Below are positions 1 through 8,587 of a stretch of DNA of 64,000 nt, piece by piece. Location: the NCBI GenBank assembly GCA_965220315.1, contig CBDCPP010000001.1, forward strand, positions 434,001 through 498,000, written 5' to 3'. The translations under genes and the position numbers were made by a program. Below the pieces are notes generated by a model. The model saw only the letters and a list, made by a program, of their open reading frames with translations. It was not told where the DNA came from and searched no databases. The stretch's first letter is position 1. Every line of letters begins with the position of its first letter. Source of the DNA: JAPOXK01 sp965220315. Its GTDB lineage: Bacteria > Chloroflexota > Dehalococcoidia > Bin125.

Positions 1-2
1 GC

Positions 3-515
3 GATCTGGTTCAGATGCTGGAGGAATACCAGCGCTATCGCGAAGCCGTCAGCGTCCTTCGCACCATCGACTCCAGCGGCCTACGCGCCTTCCCGACGCG
101 CTCCGTGGCGGCCACCAAGAGCCGTGCTCCCCAGAGCCTGCCCGACAGCCTCACGCTGGATCTGCTCTCTCGCTTGGTTCACGAGGCACTGGCCCGCGCG
201 GAGGCGCGGAAGCCCAAGCACGAAGTTGAGCTGCAGCGCGAACCTATCACTGTTGCGCAGCGCGTCTTGGATCTGCGAGCCCGTCTGCGGCCAGGTACGC
301 AGCTATCGTTCCGGCGCTGGATTGCGGATGCGGAGACCCGCATTGAAGTTATTGTTACTTTCCTCGCTATCTTGGAGCTTTATAAATCGCGCACGATCGA
401 GATGCAGCAAGACGAGAGCTACGGGGATATATTGGTCGAGTTGCGGCCCATCTCCAGCCAGCAGATGTCCGTCTCGTTGGCGGAGCCGCCGTCGGCTGCT
501 GACCCGGGAGCGTAA
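3..515 (+). CDS. scpA: Segregation and condensation protein A, C-terminal part (gene enters from the left edge)
   Basis: The reading frame is open to the left edge, so only the last ~170 residues are present. ScpA is the kleisin subunit that links SMC heads with ScpB for chromosome condensation and segregation. The visible part has a basic helical linker, then a winged-helix-like C-terminus (around TQLSFRRWIADAETRIEVIV, then FLAILELYKSRTIEMQQDES). This is the usual ScpA ending, where an L-x-L-x-E-L-x-K helix precedes a Q-x-E-x-F/Y-G-D-I strand. A proline/serine-rich tail of about 15 residues follows. scpB, often the next gene, is not downstream; ribF follows after 75 bp. The identification rests on the C-terminal pattern only, so it is good but not certain. 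Confidence 0.75.
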   Translation, partial: DLVQMLEEYQRYREAVSVLRTIDSSGLRAFPTRSVAATKSRAPQSLPDSLTLDLLSRLVHEALARAEARKPKHEVELQREPITVAQRVLDLRARLRPGTQLSFRRWIADAETRIEVIVTFLAILELYKSRTIEMQQDESYGDILVELRPISSQQMSVSLAEPPSAADPGA

Positions 516-590
516 GCCCTACCTCCGACCCGAAGCTGCGCGCGTGGTACGGTAACGCTCGCGGCGGCAACCACGCGAAGGGAATCATTC

Positions 591-1523
591 TTGAGTACCG
601 CGTTGGCGCGTGAAGAGTTACAGCGCGCTGCGGCCGGCCGGCCTACTGCCCTCACGCTTGGCATCTTCGACGGCGTCCACCGCGGCCATCAGGCGCTTAT
701 GACGCGCCTAATCGAGAGCGCAAGGCAAGCTGCGCTCACTCCTGGCGTCGTCACGCTCCATCCTCACCCTCGGCAGGTGATTACTCCCGCTGTCCAGATT
801 CCCTACATCACGAGCTTGGAGGACCGTCTCGACCTACTGCACGGTCTCGGCCTTCCTTGCGTCGTCCCGGTCACGTTTACCTCCGAACTCGCGCAGACGG
901 ATGCTGCTGACTTCGTCGGGTTGCTCGTCGAGCACCTGCAGATGAAGCATTTAATGATAGGACCCGACTTCGCTCTCGGTCGCTGTCGCGGTGGCGATCC
1001 GGAGGCGCTGAACGCTCTCGGCCAGGAACTCCGCTTCACAGTTGAAGTAATCGAGTTACTAGAGGACGCCGAGGCCAAGATCTCCTCTACCGACATCCGC
1101 CGGGCGCTCAGCGCCGGTGCGATCGACCAGGTGAACGCATTGCTCGGCCGCCGCTTTTCTCTCCACGGCCCCGTCGTTCAGGGCGTCAAGCGTGGCCGCA
1201 CGATCGGATTTCCCACCGCCAACATCGCTGTCGGTGCGGACCGCGCTTTGCCTGCGGTCGGCGTTTACGCGACCGTTGCCCACGTGGCTGGAACTCCCCT
1301 GCCTTCGGTCACCAATATCGGTGTTCGGCCGACCTTCGACGATGACGCGGCCTTATCGATCGAGTGCCACGTCTTCGACTTCGACGGTGACCTCTACAAG
1401 CGAGATATGCGCGTCGAATTCGTTGCGCGCCTGCGTGGTGAGCAGAAGTTTGGCAGCGTCGATGCGTTGGTCGTGCAGATGAAGCGCGACTCAGCCGCCG
1501 CCCGTGAGGTCTTGTGCACATGA
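591..1523 (+). CDS. ribF: Bifunctional riboflavin kinase / FAD synthetase
   Basis: This 310-residue protein has the usual RibF length. It phosphorylates riboflavin to FMN and adenylates FMN to FAD in the cytosol. The N-terminal nucleotidyltransferase domain shows LGIFDGVHRGHQ (residues ~22-33), the HxGH-like ATP site, and later ISSTDIRRAL (the S/T-S-T-x-I-R motif). The C-terminal kinase domain has RGRTIGFPTANI and TNIGVRPTF. The start is TTG at 591, preceded by a GAAGGGA-type ribosome site. It overlaps tyrS by 4 nt (ATGA), implying translational coupling. FAD/FMN supply fits the many flavin-dependent oxidoreductases in the window, though ribF is a universal housekeeping gene. Confidence 0.95.
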   Translation: MSTALAREELQRAAAGRPTALTLGIFDGVHRGHQALMTRLIESARQAALTPGVVTLHPHPRQVITPAVQIPYITSLEDRLDLLHGLGLPCVVPVTFTSELAQTDAADFVGLLVEHLQMKHLMIGPDFALGRCRGGDPEALNALGQELRFTVEVIELLEDAEAKISSTDIRRALSAGAIDQVNALLGRRFSLHGPVVQGVKRGRTIGFPTANIAVGADRALPAVGVYATVAHVAGTPLPSVTNIGVRPTFDDDAALSIECHVFDFDGDLYKRDMRVEFVARLRGEQKFGSVDALVVQMKRDSAAAREVLCT

Positions 1524-2779
1524 GCAGCGGAGACAGCCCGGTGCTCCAGGAGGAAGTCGAGCGTCAGCACGCACTGATCATGCGCGGCACCGCCTTTGGC
1601 GACGCGGAGACGCGCGTCACCATGGAGCGCGAATTACGTGAGCGGCTGGCCGTATCGATCCGCGAAGGACGGCCCTTGCGGGTCTACTTGGGCGTTGACC
1701 CCACCGCTCCGGATCTGCATTTAGGCCATGTTGTGGGGCTGCGCAAGCTGCGCACTTTTGGGGAATTAGGACATCAGGCGATTCTCCTAATCGGCGATTT
1801 CACGGGCCTTGTGGGTGATCCCTCCGACAAGGATGCGCTTCGCCCGATGTCGACCATGGAGCAGCTTAAGGAGAACGCCCGCGGTTATCAGGGACAGGCA
1901 TTCAAGGTATTAGATCCTAAACGCACCGAGGTGCGCCGCAACAGCGAGTGGCTCGGTAAGCTCGACTTCGCCGAAGTCATCCGTTTGGCGAGTCACTTTA
2001 CGGTCGCCCAGTTCATGGAGCGCGATACCTTCGCCCAGCGACTCGAGCGAGGCGCCCCGGTCTATGTACATGAGTTCATGTACGGACTGATGCAAGGCTA
2101 CGATGCCGTGGCTCTCCGTGCCGATGTGCAGATCGGTGGGACGGACCAGACCTTCAACCTGATTGCAGGCCGGATTCTGCAGCGCGCCCATGGCCAGCCG
2201 CCTCAGGTCGCCATCACGTTCCCGATCCTTGTCGGCCTTGACGGTAAGGCGCGCATGTCGAAGAGCCAGAGCAACCACATCGGTATCGACGAGCCTCCGG
2301 ACGAGCAGTATGGCAAAGCGATGTCCATCCCGGATGCGGCCCTCATGCAATTCTTCACGCTGGGTACGAACCTGCCTGCGGACGTGGTCGCTGCGCTTGA
2401 GCGAAACTTGGCGACAGGAGACCTGCATCCGATGGAAGCGAAGCGGCGCCTTGCCTATGCCATCGTGAGCGAGTGGCATGGTCCTGCGGTGGCCGACGCT
2501 GCCGCAGCGCAGTTCAAGCGCGTATTCTCCAAGCGGGAAGCGCCTGCGGGAATGCAGGAAATGGCGCTTCGCTTCGACGGCACCAATGCCGAAGTGGATC
2601 TGGCGGTCCTTCTCACAACTGCCGGCGTTGTCAAGAGCAAGGCCGAGGTAAAGCGTCTCGTGCGGCAAGGCGGGGTCCAATGCGACGGCCAGCCATTCGA
2701 TTCGCTCCAGGTGCGCCTCTCGCCTGGCGATGTCCTCAAGATCGGCAAGCGCCGCTGGCTGCGCGTCGTTGCGCGCTGA
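1520..2779 (+). CDS. tyrS: Tyrosyl-tRNA synthetase
   Basis: This class I aminoacyl-tRNA synthetase charges tRNA-Tyr. The HIGH-type motif is PDLHLGHVVGL, the KMSKS loop is ARMSKS, and a C-terminal S4 RNA-binding domain starts near VKSKAEVKRLVRQGGV. At ~419 residues it has normal length for the TyrS form with a long insertion common in high-G+C and thermophilic bacteria. ATG at 1520 overlaps the ribF stop as ATGA. A GTG at 1514 is an in-frame alternative but sits very close to the GAGG ribosome site. It is followed after 10 bp by a methyltransferase gene on the same strand. Confidence 0.96.
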   Translation: MSSGDSPVLQEEVERQHALIMRGTAFGDAETRVTMERELRERLAVSIREGRPLRVYLGVDPTAPDLHLGHVVGLRKLRTFGELGHQAILLIGDFTGLVGDPSDKDALRPMSTMEQLKENARGYQGQAFKVLDPKRTEVRRNSEWLGKLDFAEVIRLASHFTVAQFMERDTFAQRLERGAPVYVHEFMYGLMQGYDAVALRADVQIGGTDQTFNLIAGRILQRAHGQPPQVAITFPILVGLDGKARMSKSQSNHIGIDEPPDEQYGKAMSIPDAALMQFFTLGTNLPADVVAALERNLATGDLHPMEAKRRLAYAIVSEWHGPAVADAAAAQFKRVFSKREAPAGMQEMALRFDGTNAEVDLAVLLTTAGVVKSKAEVKRLVRQGGVQCDGQPFDSLQVRLSPGDVLKIGKRRWLRVVAR

Positions 2780-2789
2780 AAAGCGACTC

Positions 2790-3620
2790 GTGACGAGCAA
2801 TCGGACTGCCATCAGCCGTCACTACACCACCGGCAGTCTCGGTGAGCGGGTACTCGCGAGCCTGCGGGAGTCTGGCAAGACCATCGAAGGACTCAGGCCG
2901 GAGGATCTTGAGCCGTTCGACCAGTTCCACCTGCGCGGTGTGACTGCCACGCAAGAGCTCGCGGCGCTGGCGGAGGTCGGCGCGGAGATGCACGTGTTGG
3001 ATATTGGCAGCGGCATTGGCGGACCCGCTCGCGCTCTTGCTCACGCCTTCGGCTGCCGCGTGACGGGGATTGACCTCGTTGGGGAGTTCTGCCGCGTTGC
3101 GGAGATGCTGACGGTGCGGACAGGGCTTTCAGATCATGTCCGCTTCGTACAGGGGGAGGCGCTCGCTATGCCGTTTGCGGACGCGAGTTTCGATCTAGTT
3201 TGGAGCCAGCACGCCCTCATGAACATTCCGGATAAAGCCAGTATCTACGCGCAGCTGCAGCGCGTCCTCAAGCCAGGTGGATGCTACGCCTGCTACGAGA
3301 TCGTCGCGGGGCCAGCCGGCATCCCCGACTTTCCGGTCCCCTGGGCGGACGATGCCACTATTAGTCACTTGGTCAGTGCACCGCAGATGCGTGATCAGCT
3401 CACGGATGCGGGACTCCGAACTCTCATCTGGAACGACGATACCGCCAACGCGCACGCGTGGATCGCGGCGCAACGGCCGCCCCGGCATGGAGCGGACAAC
3501 AACGTCCCGGCCCGCAACTGCGCCATTCCAGCGGAAGCGTTTAAGGTGATGGCCCGCAACGTGCGCATCGCTTTGCAGAGCGATCGAATGCAGGTTGTAC
3601 AAGCCGTGCTCAGCCGTTAG
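2790..3620 (+). CDS. Class I SAM-dependent methyltransferase
   Basis: This is a ~276-residue soluble methyltransferase. Motif I is VLDIGSGIGGPARALA, followed by the acidic ribose-binding residue in VTGIDLVGEF. Motif II/III runs through MPFADASFDLVWSQHALMNI, and LKPGGCYACYEIV corresponds to motif post-III. The pattern resembles the UbiE/COQ5 and sarcosine/dimethylglycine N-methyltransferase group, but the substrate cannot be assigned. I chose the GTG start at 2790 because it lies 10 bp after tyrS and opens the first residues that look conserved. An upstream start at 2730 would lie inside tyrS. It lies between tyrS and a luciferase-like gene on the same strand and is probably cotranscribed. Confidence 0.8.
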   Translation: MTSNRTAISRHYTTGSLGERVLASLRESGKTIEGLRPEDLEPFDQFHLRGVTATQELAALAEVGAEMHVLDIGSGIGGPARALAHAFGCRVTGIDLVGEFCRVAEMLTVRTGLSDHVRFVQGEALAMPFADASFDLVWSQHALMNIPDKASIYAQLQRVLKPGGCYACYEIVAGPAGIPDFPVPWADDATISHLVSAPQMRDQLTDAGLRTLIWNDDTANAHAWIAAQRPPRHGADNNVPARNCAIPAEAFKVMARNVRIALQSDRMQVVQAVLSR

Positions 3621-3673
3621 CACGTTCCAACGGGTGCCTGTTGGGACGCCCGGCATCGAAAGGGAGGCAGGCG

Positions 3674-4711
3674 ATGCAGATCGGCTATTTCATGGATACC
3701 CACGGTCTTGGTATTCGCGACGACGACGATTGGTGGCTCCAGCCTATTCCGGCTACGGAGATGGAGCCGTTGGAGATCGCGCGTATCGGTGAGGAGAACG
3801 GCTTCCACTCGCTTTGGTTCTCGGATCACGTCGCCATGCCACCGCAGTCTGTCCCGATCACCTATGCCAACCCCGACACGGGCAAGCGGCACTATCCGGC
3901 TCGGCCGGTGATGTTGGACGGCGCCGCCGTGATGGGTGCCGTCGCGGCTACGACTACGCGTATCAAGATGGCCCCCTCGGTCCTCATCGCGCCCTATCGC
4001 CCGCCCATGCATGACGCGCGGCAGTTTTCCACGATCGACCATCTCTCCAACGGACGCCTGATCATGGGCGTAGGTGCGGGTTGGTGCCGCGAGGAGTTCG
4101 AAGGACTGGGATTGCGCTTTGAGGATCGGGTTTCAATGACCGAAGAGTGTATCGAGATCTACAAGCGCGCCTGGGACCCCGAGGGCGAGCTAGTCTCTTT
4201 CCAAGGCAAGCATTATCGCTTCAAAAATCTCTCGATGGATCCCAAGCCGCTGCAGCGCCCCCATCCGCCCATCATCTACGGCGGCACGACTCCGCTCGGC
4301 GCACGCGTGGCGGCTCGGAGCTGCGACGGCCTCTATCCCATGTTCCCTTCGCCCAAGGCCCAGCCCGAGGATAAAGACTCGCTATTAGAGATCATCCGCC
4401 GTGAAGCCGACCGCAATGGCCGCGACCTCTCACAGTTCGCGCTGCTTGGCAGCGTTTCCGCACGGGTCACCGATGTCGGTGACCCCCATTCCCGCAAGGT
4501 TCCGCGCCCGATCTGTGGCGGCACGCCGGAACAGATCCTCTCCGACCTGGAGCGCTTTGCGGAGCACGGCTACTGTCTGATGGTGCTTCATCTTGACTGT
4601 CCGTCGCGCAGTGTGGATGAACTCAAAGAGCAGTTGTACCGCGTGGCGGAGGAAGTGCTTCCGATCGCTGCCACTTTCCGGCCCCAGGGCGAATGGCGCA
4701 AGGAATTCTAG
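3674..4711 (+). CDS. Luciferase-like monooxygenase family (LLM class) flavin/F420 oxidoreductase
   Basis: This 345-residue TIM-barrel oxidoreductase belongs to the bacterial luciferase-like superfamily. Members use FMNH2 or F420 to oxygenate or reduce diverse substrates. Visible family features are a start with MQIGYFMDTHG, GFHSLWFSDHVAMP, then TTTRIKMAPSVLIAPYRPP and LSNGRLIMGVGAGWCREEF. A further one is DPKPLQRPHPPIIYGG. The ATG at 3674 follows a strong AGGGAGG site. An internal paralog of the same subtype lies at 61830, but broken by frameshifts. The stop codon is shared as CTAG with the convergent EF-G-like gene. Cofactor (FMN or F420) and substrate are unknown. Confidence 0.88.
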   Translation: MQIGYFMDTHGLGIRDDDDWWLQPIPATEMEPLEIARIGEENGFHSLWFSDHVAMPPQSVPITYANPDTGKRHYPARPVMLDGAAVMGAVAATTTRIKMAPSVLIAPYRPPMHDARQFSTIDHLSNGRLIMGVGAGWCREEFEGLGLRFEDRVSMTEECIEIYKRAWDPEGELVSFQGKHYRFKNLSMDPKPLQRPHPPIIYGGTTPLGARVAARSCDGLYPMFPSPKAQPEDKDSLLEIIRREADRNGRDLSQFALLGSVSARVTDVGDPHSRKVPRPICGGTPEQILSDLERFAEHGYCLMVLHLDCPSRSVDELKEQLYRVAEEVLPIAATFRPQGEWRKEF

Positions 4712-6774
4712 TGAAGGCTGGCTGATTCTTCTTCGGCGGCGGCCACGACCTTCTTGCTCACGTGATCGGGAACCGGATCGTAGCGCTCGAAATTTGAGCT
4801 GAAAGTGCCGCGGCCGCCGGTAATGGAGCGTAGCTCGGTGGCATAGCGGCGGAACTCCGCCATCGGCCCCTCGGCGACGATAGTCGTGTGACCTTCGCTT
4901 GCTGGCTCCATGCCCAGGACACGGGCTCGCCGGCCATTTAGGTCGCTCATCACGTCACCTGTGGCCGTGTCCGGCACTGCGATGCGGATGCCGAGGATCG
5001 GTTCGAGCAGGATCGGACGGGCTTTCTGCGATGCTTCTTTGAGCGCTTGGCTGCCAGCCAGTTTAAAGGCCATGTCGCTGGAGTCGACATCATGGTGCTT
5101 GCCGTCATAGAGCGTCACCTTAATGTCGGTCAATGGATAGCGCGCCACTACGCCGGTTGACAGAGCCTCAACCACGCCTTTCTCGACGGCAGGGATGTAG
5201 TTGCGCGGCACAGCGCCGCCGACGATCTTGCCGTTGAATTCGAACCCTTCTCCTCGTCCCAGCGGCTCGACACGCAGCGCTACCCGGGCATACTGGCCGT
5301 GCCCGCCGGTCTGCTTCTTGTGCAGGTACTCTGCCTCCGCTTTGTTTGTGATCGTCTCCAGGTAAGGGATGCGGCGATCCTTCACTACGACATCTACCTT
5401 GAACTTGCCGCGTAGCTTGTCCGCCGCGAGTTCTACATGCGATTCACCCAAGCCGCTGAGGATGGTCTGGCCAGTGTCGGCGTCACGTTCGATGTGCAGG
5501 GTGGGATCTTCCTCGATCAGTCGTTGGAGGCTCGGTCCCAGCTTGTCGACATCCGCCTTTGATTTCGGATCGATCGCGGCCGAGAAGACCGGCGCCGGGA
5601 GCGAGGGCGCTGCTAGTTGTAAAGGCGCTGCCTTGTCACACAGAGTTTCGAATGTGCTGGACAGATTGAGCTTGGTCACCGATCCGATCTCGCCCGCGGT
5701 GAGCTCCGCTATATTGTGCCGATCCTTGCCCAGGACGCGCGCGAGATTGCTGGGCCGCTCGCTTTCCTCTTGCTGTGCGTTCCAGAGAGGTGCGTCCGCT
5801 TTGATCGTCCCCGTGAACACCCGGAAGTAGGTCAAGCGCCCGACGAATTCGTCGGCGTTAGTCTTGAAGATCAGTGCGGCTGGACTCGCGCCTGGGTCTG
5901 GCGCCAGTTCGACTTGCGCCCCGTCGCGCTCACCAATGGCAGGTGTGATGTCTGCTGGCGAGGGCACATGGTCGTGGATCAGGCGCAAGAGACTGTGGGT
6001 GCCGATATTGCTGATCGCAGCGGAGGCTAAGATCGGTACGAGCGTGCCGGCGGCGATCGCCGTTTTGAGCCCGCTGTTGATCTCGGCGTCCGTGAGTGGC
6101 TCGCCTTCCAAGTATTTGAGCGTGAGGTCGTCGTCGGCTTCGGCGATCCGCTCGATCAAGGCCTCGCGCGCGGCGGCTAACGCCTCGGTATATTCGTCGG
6201 GTACCGCCGTCCCCTTGTCCGCGTCGCCCAGGTAAGCCTCGTCGCACAGGACATCGATCACGCCCTTGAAGTTCTGCGCTTCACCGATTGGGAGTTGGAG
6301 CGGTGTGCACTGAGGGCCGAGGGTCTTTCGAATTTCGCTGACCGCCGATTCCCAGCTGCTGTTCTCGCGATCCATCCGGCTCACCGCGAGGAGCCGCGGC
6401 ATCGCTCGCTGCTCGGCGATCCCCCAGGCGGTCTCGGTTCCCACTTGCACGCCGCTTGTCGCGTCGACGGTGATGAGTGCCACGTCCGCAGCGCTGGCGC
6501 CCGCGATAACCTCGCCGACGAAGTCCGCATAGCCGGGCGTGTCGATTAAGTTGATCTGCGCCTGCTGGTGCTCGAACGAGACGATGGCGAGCTTGACGCT
6601 CATGCCACGTTTTTGTTCGTCAGGATCGAAGTCGGCGACGGTGTTGCCGTCCTCCACGCGCCCATGCCGGTCAATGGCGCCTGCTACGAAGGCCAGTGAT
6701 TCCACCAGGGAGGTCTTGCCCGCCCCGCCATGTGCCATCAGTACCAAATTCCGGATCTGCGCGGGCACCACCAT
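4708..6774 (-). CDS. EF-G-like translation elongation GTPase (FusA paralog type)
   Basis: This 688-residue protein has full EF-G layout: G domain, domain II, then domains III-V with RIPYLETITNKAEAEYLHKK and a C-terminal RGTFSSNFERYDPVP. G1 is AHGGAGKT and G3 is DTPGYADF. G4 reads SRMD instead of the canonical NKxD, an unusual change at the guanine-specificity motif. This is characteristic of the EF-G-like paralogs found beside, not instead of, the housekeeping fusA; no S12/S7/EF-Tu operon surrounds it. Its role may be ribosome recycling or stress translation, but that is inference. The start ATG follows GAAGGAGACC. It sits 97 bp downstream of recJ and may have its own promoter. Confidence 0.88.
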   Translation of the reverse strand: MVVPAQIRNLVLMAHGGAGKTSLVESLAFVAGAIDRHGRVEDGNTVADFDPDEQKRGMSVKLAIVSFEHQQAQINLIDTPGYADFVGEVIAGASAADVALITVDATSGVQVGTETAWGIAEQRAMPRLLAVSRMDRENSSWESAVSEIRKTLGPQCTPLQLPIGEAQNFKGVIDVLCDEAYLGDADKGTAVPDEYTEALAAAREALIERIAEADDDLTLKYLEGEPLTDAEINSGLKTAIAAGTLVPILASAAISNIGTHSLLRLIHDHVPSPADITPAIGERDGAQVELAPDPGASPAALIFKTNADEFVGRLTYFRVFTGTIKADAPLWNAQQEESERPSNLARVLGKDRHNIAELTAGEIGSVTKLNLSSTFETLCDKAAPLQLAAPSLPAPVFSAAIDPKSKADVDKLGPSLQRLIEEDPTLHIERDADTGQTILSGLGESHVELAADKLRGKFKVDVVVKDRRIPYLETITNKAEAEYLHKKQTGGHGQYARVALRVEPLGRGEGFEFNGKIVGGAVPRNYIPAVEKGVVEALSTGVVARYPLTDIKVTLYDGKHHDVDSSDMAFKLAGSQALKEASQKARPILLEPILGIRIAVPDTATGDVMSDLNGRRARVLGMEPASEGHTTIVAEGPMAEFRRYATELRSITGGRGTFSSNFERYDPVPDHVSKKVVAAAEEESASLH

Positions 6775-6871
6775 CAGTCTCGGTCTCCTTCACGTCTCAC
6801 GCCGTTCTCGCGGTGCGGCGACGCAGTCTACCGAAAATTCGCGCGGTCGTGGGCCGCGCTGCGCGTGCGTC

Positions 6872-8581
6872 TCAGGCGTACGCCGGTGCGAGATCTCGCA
6901 CTTCGAGTTCGACGCGTCTTTCCCCCGCGCCATTAGCCGACCGCAAGGACCAGATCAGGTCCACTCGATCACCCGTTTGGACTGGACACTCGCCCAAGCG
7001 GAATCCAATTGCGCCCCAGTTGGTCGGGCCGTCGCGCAGCGTGAGCCGAAGGTGCTCGTCCCCGCGACCTACGCGGCGCGCGGCCGCGATGAGGACGTTT
7101 TTGCTTACGAAGGCGGGAGCGGGGTTGTCCTCGCCGAAGGGTCCTAGCCGCGACAGCCAGGCCACCTGCGAACCCTGCAGTGCCGATAGTGGCACCTGCC
7201 CATCGACCTCAATGCGGGGCTCCAGTCGCACCCCCTGCAGCTTCTTCGCTGCTTCGGCCGTGAGCCGTTCCCGGATCTGTGGCATGGCTTCAGGGCGGGC
7301 CGTGAAGCCCGCTGCGGCCCGGTGCCCGCCGTATCGCTCGAAGAGTTCGCCGCAGCTTTTGAGCGCCTCCGTGATGTGGAACTCCGGGATCGAGCGGCAC
7401 GAGCCCCGGCACTCATCCGGCTTCTCCTCGTATACCACCGCTGGACGGTAGTACTCTTCTGCCAGGCGGCCTGCGACCAGTCCAACGATGCCCTGCGGGA
7501 TCTCCGGATCGCCGATGAACGTGATCGGCGCCGCCGGGGCTTCCTCGGCGAGGTGCGCACGGGCGCGCTCCATCGCCTTGGCCGTTAGTCGCTGCCGTTC
7601 CTGGTTGAGGTCGTCGAGTTCTTTGGCGAGGGCGCCGGCGCGCTCGTCGTTGGTTTCGATCAGAAGATCGAAGGCGCGCATTGCATGGGTCAGCCGTCCC
7701 GCGGCGTTGATCCGCGGCGCCAAGCCAAATGAGACGGCCTCCACGTCGATCTCCTTGCCTGCGTAGCCTGCGACCTGCAGCAGCGCCTGCAGCCCGGGCC
7801 GGCTGGTGCGCGCAATCGCGCGCAGACCGTCCCGCACGATGCAGCGATTCTCGCCCGTCAGCGGCATCACGTCCGCGATGGTGCTGAGCGTCGCTAGGTC
7901 GAGCCAGCGCGTTGGCTCCGGCGGGCGCCCGAAGCGCTCCATCAAAGCCGGTGCGAATCGGTAGGCCAGTCCTCCTGTCGATAGTCTGGTGTTGGGGTAA
8001 CCGGCATTGCCGTGCTCCGGGTGCACGATCGCCGCTGCCTCCGGCAAGGCCTTTGGGATCGAGTGATGGTCAAAGATAACCACTTCTTGTCCTCGTGCCT
8101 TAGCGGCCGCGACTTCTCCCTGCGAGGAGAGACCGCAGTCGGCGGTGATCACGAGGTTGACGTCGTCGCGGTAGAGTTGATCGAGGGCGGCGTCATGGAC
8201 GCCGTAGCCTTCCTGAAAGCGGTCGGGGATGTAGGGAATGGCTCGGCCGCCCAAGTCCCGGATCACCTCCGTTAGGATGACGGTGGCTGTCACCCCATCT
8301 ACATCGAAGTCGCCATAGACTGCCATCGCTTCGTCGCGGCGGATCGCGGATTCGATCCGGTCGAGGGCCGCCGTGAAGCCGCCGAGGAGGGTGGGGTTTG
8401 GTGCCGGGACCGGCTCGTCGAAGAGGAAGACTGCTGCGGCGTGCTGGTCCTTCACACCCCGCTGGCGCAGCAGCTTGGTCACGAAAGCTGGGTATGGTGT
8501 TCCGGGGATCGGTTCGAGATCGCGCGGTTCTGGGATGTTCCAAACGCGTCCCCGAAAACTGTCCCTGCGGGTGCGAACCAT
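6872..8581 (-). CDS. recJ: Single-stranded-DNA-specific exonuclease RecJ
   Basis: RecJ is the 5'-3' exonuclease of RecF-type recombination and mismatch/base-excision repair. The 569-residue protein carries the DHH phosphoesterase motifs: VYGDFDVDGVTAT (motif I), an ITADCG motif and VIFDHHSIPK (the DHH motif). A DHHA1 domain with GGHRAAAGFT follows, and then a C-terminal OB-type domain (GPFGEDNPAPAF). The length and motif order match the family well. The ATG lies 6 bp after the fabF stop, so it is in the same transcription unit as fabF. Its product ends 97 bp before the EF-G-like gene. Confidence 0.95.
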   Translation of the reverse strand: MVRTRRDSFRGRVWNIPEPRDLEPIPGTPYPAFVTKLLRQRGVKDQHAAAVFLFDEPVPAPNPTLLGGFTAALDRIESAIRRDEAMAVYGDFDVDGVTATVILTEVIRDLGGRAIPYIPDRFQEGYGVHDAALDQLYRDDVNLVITADCGLSSQGEVAAAKARGQEVVIFDHHSIPKALPEAAAIVHPEHGNAGYPNTRLSTGGLAYRFAPALMERFGRPPEPTRWLDLATLSTIADVMPLTGENRCIVRDGLRAIARTSRPGLQALLQVAGYAGKEIDVEAVSFGLAPRINAAGRLTHAMRAFDLLIETNDERAGALAKELDDLNQERQRLTAKAMERARAHLAEEAPAAPITFIGDPEIPQGIVGLVAGRLAEEYYRPAVVYEEKPDECRGSCRSIPEFHITEALKSCGELFERYGGHRAAAGFTARPEAMPQIRERLTAEAAKKLQGVRLEPRIEVDGQVPLSALQGSQVAWLSRLGPFGEDNPAPAFVSKNVLIAAARRVGRGDEHLRLTLRDGPTNWGAIGFRLGECPVQTGDRVDLIWSLRSANGAGERRVELEVRDLAPAYA

Positions 8582-8587
8582 CTGGGG

